Assembly: GCA_031276375.1 (NCBI GenBank)
Contig: JAISNE010000327.1
Span: forward strand, 1 to 7,211
Length of the DNA: 7,211 nucleotides
Source: Accumulibacter sp.
Lineage (GTDB): Bacteria > Pseudomonadota > Gammaproteobacteria > Burkholderiales > Rhodocyclaceae
Reading direction: 5' to 3'
In this document: piece by piece, positions 5,795 to 7,211 of the stretch
Position numbering within the stretch: the first letter of the stretch is position 1
Layout: every line of letters begins with the position of its first letter
The notes under the pieces: model-generated
What the model was told of the DNA's origin: nothing
Database searches by the model: none
The model's input: only the letters and a program-made list of their open reading frames with translations
Translations under genes and position numbers: made by a program

Positions 5795-6931
5795 ATGGAA
5801 CAACTGGAAATCTGGCTGATAAAACTGACCGACGGAGACGAGGCGGCCATGCTCGGGCTGCACATCATGCTCATCGTGTTCGCCATCGTGGTTTTCAACT
5901 TCGTGGTGCGCCGGGTTTTGCTGCACTTCAGCAAAAGCGCCAGCGCGGACGACACGCCGCTGGAACAGTCCCTCGTCGCGGCGGCCCGCCAGCCGCTGTT
6001 CGCGCTGGCCTGGGTGGTCGGCATTTCCTTCGCCGGCCAGGTCGTGCAGGCGCAAACGGACGCCGCCATTCTCGCCTTCGTCCATCCGGCGCGGATCGTC
6101 GGCGTGATCGCCTGTCTGAGCTGGTTCATGGTGCGCTTCATCGGCAACGCGAAGGCAGTGATCGTCAGCCGCAGGCTCGCGCGCGGCCAGGAAGTCGACA
6201 ACACCACGGCCGAAGCCATCGCGCAGCTTCTGCGCATCGCGGTGATGATCGCCACCTTCCTGACGATCCTGCAAAGTCTGGGATTCTCGATCGAAGGGGT
6301 GCTGGCGTTCGGCGGCATCGGCGGCATCGCCATCGGCTTCGCGGCCAAGGATCTGCTGGCCAATTTTTTCGGCAGCCTGATGATCTATTTCGACCGCCCG
6401 TTCGCCGTCGGCGACTGGATCCGTTCACCCGAGAAGCAGATCGAAGGCACCGTCGAAGCCATCGGCTGGCGGCTGACCCGCATCCGCACTTTCGACAAGC
6501 GTCCGCTCTACGTGCCCAATTCGGTGTTTACCAGCATCACCGTCGAAAATCCGTCGCGGATGAGCCACCGCCGCATCAACGAAACCATCGGCGTGCGCTA
6601 CGACGACCTCGGCGAGGTCGCGGGCATCGTCGAGGACATCCGCGCCATGCTGCGCGCGCACCAGGGAATCGACCAGAACCAGAGCACGATCGTGAATTTC
6701 GTCCAGTTCAACGAATCGTCGCTCGACATCATGATCTATACCTTCACCATCACCACCGCCGCCGTCGAGTTCCACACGATCAAACAGGACGTGCTGCTGA
6801 AAATCGCCGATATCATCGCCCGCCACGGCGCCGAGATCGCCTTCCCGACGCGCGTCAACTACCTCGCCCACCTGCCGCCGCCGGTGGCCGGGCAGGCGCC
6901 CGCCGTTTCCACGGCGCTTCCGGATGCCTGA
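5795..6931 (+). CDS. MscS-family small mechanosensitive channel, YnaI-like
   Basis: This is an inner-membrane, tension-gated channel expected to assemble as a heptamer and release solutes on osmotic downshock. In the 378-aa form there are about five membrane segments (roughly 20-42, 66-84, 99-118, 141-161 and the pore helix 168-198). Five per subunit fits the YnaI type rather than the three of classical MscS. The Gly/Ala-rich pore stretch is FGGIGGIAIGFAAKDLLANF, followed by the beta domain signature YFDRPFAVGDWIR (198-210), IEGTVEAIGWR and LYVPNSVF. I chose ATG 5795 because GAGGAG (5780-5785) lies 9 nt upstream. ATG 5774 in the same frame would add seven residues and has no ribosome binding site. 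The C-terminal 20 residues (Pro/Ala-rich) are probably disordered. E. coli YnaI is 343 aa, so this protein is somewhat longer. Confidence 0.93.
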   Translation: MEQLEIWLIKLTDGDEAAMLGLHIMLIVFAIVVFNFVVRRVLLHFSKSASADDTPLEQSLVAAARQPLFALAWVVGISFAGQVVQAQTDAAILAFVHPARIVGVIACLSWFMVRFIGNAKAVIVSRRLARGQEVDNTTAEAIAQLLRIAVMIATFLTILQSLGFSIEGVLAFGGIGGIAIGFAAKDLLANFFGSLMIYFDRPFAVGDWIRSPEKQIEGTVEAIGWRLTRIRTFDKRPLYVPNSVFTSITVENPSRMSHRRINETIGVRYDDLGEVAGIVEDIRAMLRAHQGIDQNQSTIVNFVQFNESSLDIMIYTFTITTAAVEFHTIKQDVLLKIADIIARHGAEIAFPTRVNYLAHLPPPVAGQAPAVSTALPDA

Positions 6932-6945
6932 TACTCGGTTGCGGT

Positions 6946-6975
6946 CAAGCCATCGTGATACGCCAAAAATGACGG
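6946..6975 (+). repeat. Diverged direct repeat, left copy
   Basis: CAAGCCATCGTGATACG followed by an A-rich run and GACGG corresponds to 7094-7123, offset by 148 bp. The ten bases TCGTGATACG are identical. The pair brackets the large palindrome at 7004-7064. Confidence 0.6.
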
Positions 6976-7003
6976 CGGTAGGCGAGAGCGCGGCTCGCAT
7001 GGC

Positions 7004-7064
7004 GGGCGGGACGCCCGCGCTCCACACTTTCGCGCGAAAATCCGGGAGCGCGGGCGTCCCGCCC
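7004..7064. repeat. 20-bp perfect inverted repeat, probable dispersed palindromic element
   Basis: Arm GGGCGGGACGCCCGCGCTCC (7004-7023) has its exact reverse complement at 7045-7064, separated by a 21-nt loop. The loop itself contains a perfect 12-bp palindrome, TTTCGCGCGAAA (7028-7039). Spurious translations through it read GGTPAL and SAGVPP, phrases I associate with GC-rich palindromic repeats scattered through many bacterial genomes. No T-run follows either arm, so it is not a classical terminator for the channel gene, although such a stem could still hamper transcription or protect a 3' end. Confidence 0.75.
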
Positions 7065-7093
7065 GATTCGTGGGACTTATACAAAGTGGCCGC

Positions 7094-7123
7094 CAAACCC
7101 TCGTGATACGAAAAAAAAACGAC
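7094..7123 (+). repeat. Diverged direct repeat, right copy
   Basis: CAAACCCTCGTGATACG followed by nine As and CGACCGG matches 6946-6975 with scattered differences. Together the two copies frame an insertion-like unit of about 150-180 bp. Confidence 0.6.
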
Positions 7124-7131
7124 CGGAATCC

Positions 7132-7154
7132 CGATACGTCGGACTTGCGTATCG
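7132..7154. repeat. Short inverted repeat upstream of the last gene start
   Basis: CGATACG (7132-7138) pairs perfectly with CGTATCG (7148-7154) around a 9-nt loop. It lies about 40 nt upstream of the possible start at 7192, so it could be an operator or leader hairpin. It shares the word ATACG with the neighbouring direct repeats. Confidence 0.35.
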
Positions 7155-7191
7155 ACGGCCTGTTGAGCGCAAGCTGGTATGAGCGCCCAGG

Positions 7192-7211
7192 ATGAAACGC
7201 CTGTTCGACTT
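7192..7211 (+). CDS. Possible start of a sugar-transferase-like gene, cut by the window end
   Basis: Only six full codons are visible, reading MKRLFD. This N-terminus is typical of bacterial undecaprenyl-phosphate sugar phosphotransferases (the WcaJ/PglC-type catalytic domain), where it precedes a membrane-associated helix, but six residues cannot prove the family. The ribosome binding site is poor (AGG immediately before the ATG). A competing ATG at 7179 in another frame would start MSAQDETPVRL and is also open to the window end. Confidence 0.35.

Noticed and set aside
4712..6274. A 520-codon minus-strand open frame across tpx, the DOMON-like gene and the channel gene
   Set aside because: It spans three real genes on the opposite strand, and its sequence is Arg/Gly/Asp/His-rich without family resemblance. 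It is a GC-driven shadow.
5602..6972. A 456-codon plus-strand frame overlapping the channel gene
   Set aside because: It overlaps the MscS-family gene in another frame and is dominated by Arg, Pro and His. The overlapped frame has clear membrane segments and motifs.
6924..7106. A 60-codon frame downstream of the channel gene
   Set aside because: It is a read-through of the palindromic repeat (GGTPAL, SAGVPP) and overlaps the channel gene's end. It is not a credible protein.
1..7211. CRISPR arrays, tRNA or rRNA genes, defence or toxin-antitoxin modules
   Set aside because: I found no regularly spaced direct repeats, tRNA-like cloverleaf sequence, rRNA sequence or small paired genes. Every sizeable coding region is accounted for by the genes listed.

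Overview
The window looks like chromosomal DNA from a GC-rich beta- or gammaproteobacterium. The host genes resemble proteobacterial PepN, Tpx and YnaI-type MscS proteins at the motif level, and long antisense open frames accompany them, as is usual at high GC. I cannot name the genus.

Layout. (1) 1-1457: an almost complete IS4-family insertion sequence. It has 12-bp terminal inverted repeats and one transposase gene with an intact DDE/YREK catalytic core. The last 60 codons, which carry conserved family sequence, are in the +1 frame behind a CCC-CCC-TGA site. This is either a programmed +1 frameshift or a one-base expansion of a C tract. (2) 1458-1825: 368 bases with no credible gene, holding a -35-like box, two hairpins (the second followed by seven Ts) and a nested palindromic element that looks like a dispersed repeat. 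(3) 1826-4453, minus strand: pepN, a full-length M1 aminopeptidase N. (4) 4454-4627: a divergent pepN/tpx promoter region containing a perfect 8-3-8 palindrome. (5) 4628-6931, plus strand: tpx (thiol peroxidase), a DOMON-like domain protein of unknown function, and a YnaI-like small mechanosensitive channel. These three are closely spaced (51 and 36 nt) and could be co-transcribed. (6) 6932-7191: a non-coding stretch with a 20-bp perfect inverted repeat flanked by diverged direct repeats, probably another dispersed repeat. (7) 7192 to the end: possibly the first codons of a sugar-transferase-like gene, cut by the window edge.

Functionally, pepN is peptide-turnover housekeeping. tpx (peroxide detoxification) and the MscS channel (osmotic protection) are stress genes, and the DOMON-like protein between them has no assignable role. 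I found no convincing defence system, CRISPR array, tRNA or rRNA. The most interesting items are the transposase frameshift site, the palindrome in the tpx promoter and the two palindromic intergenic elements.
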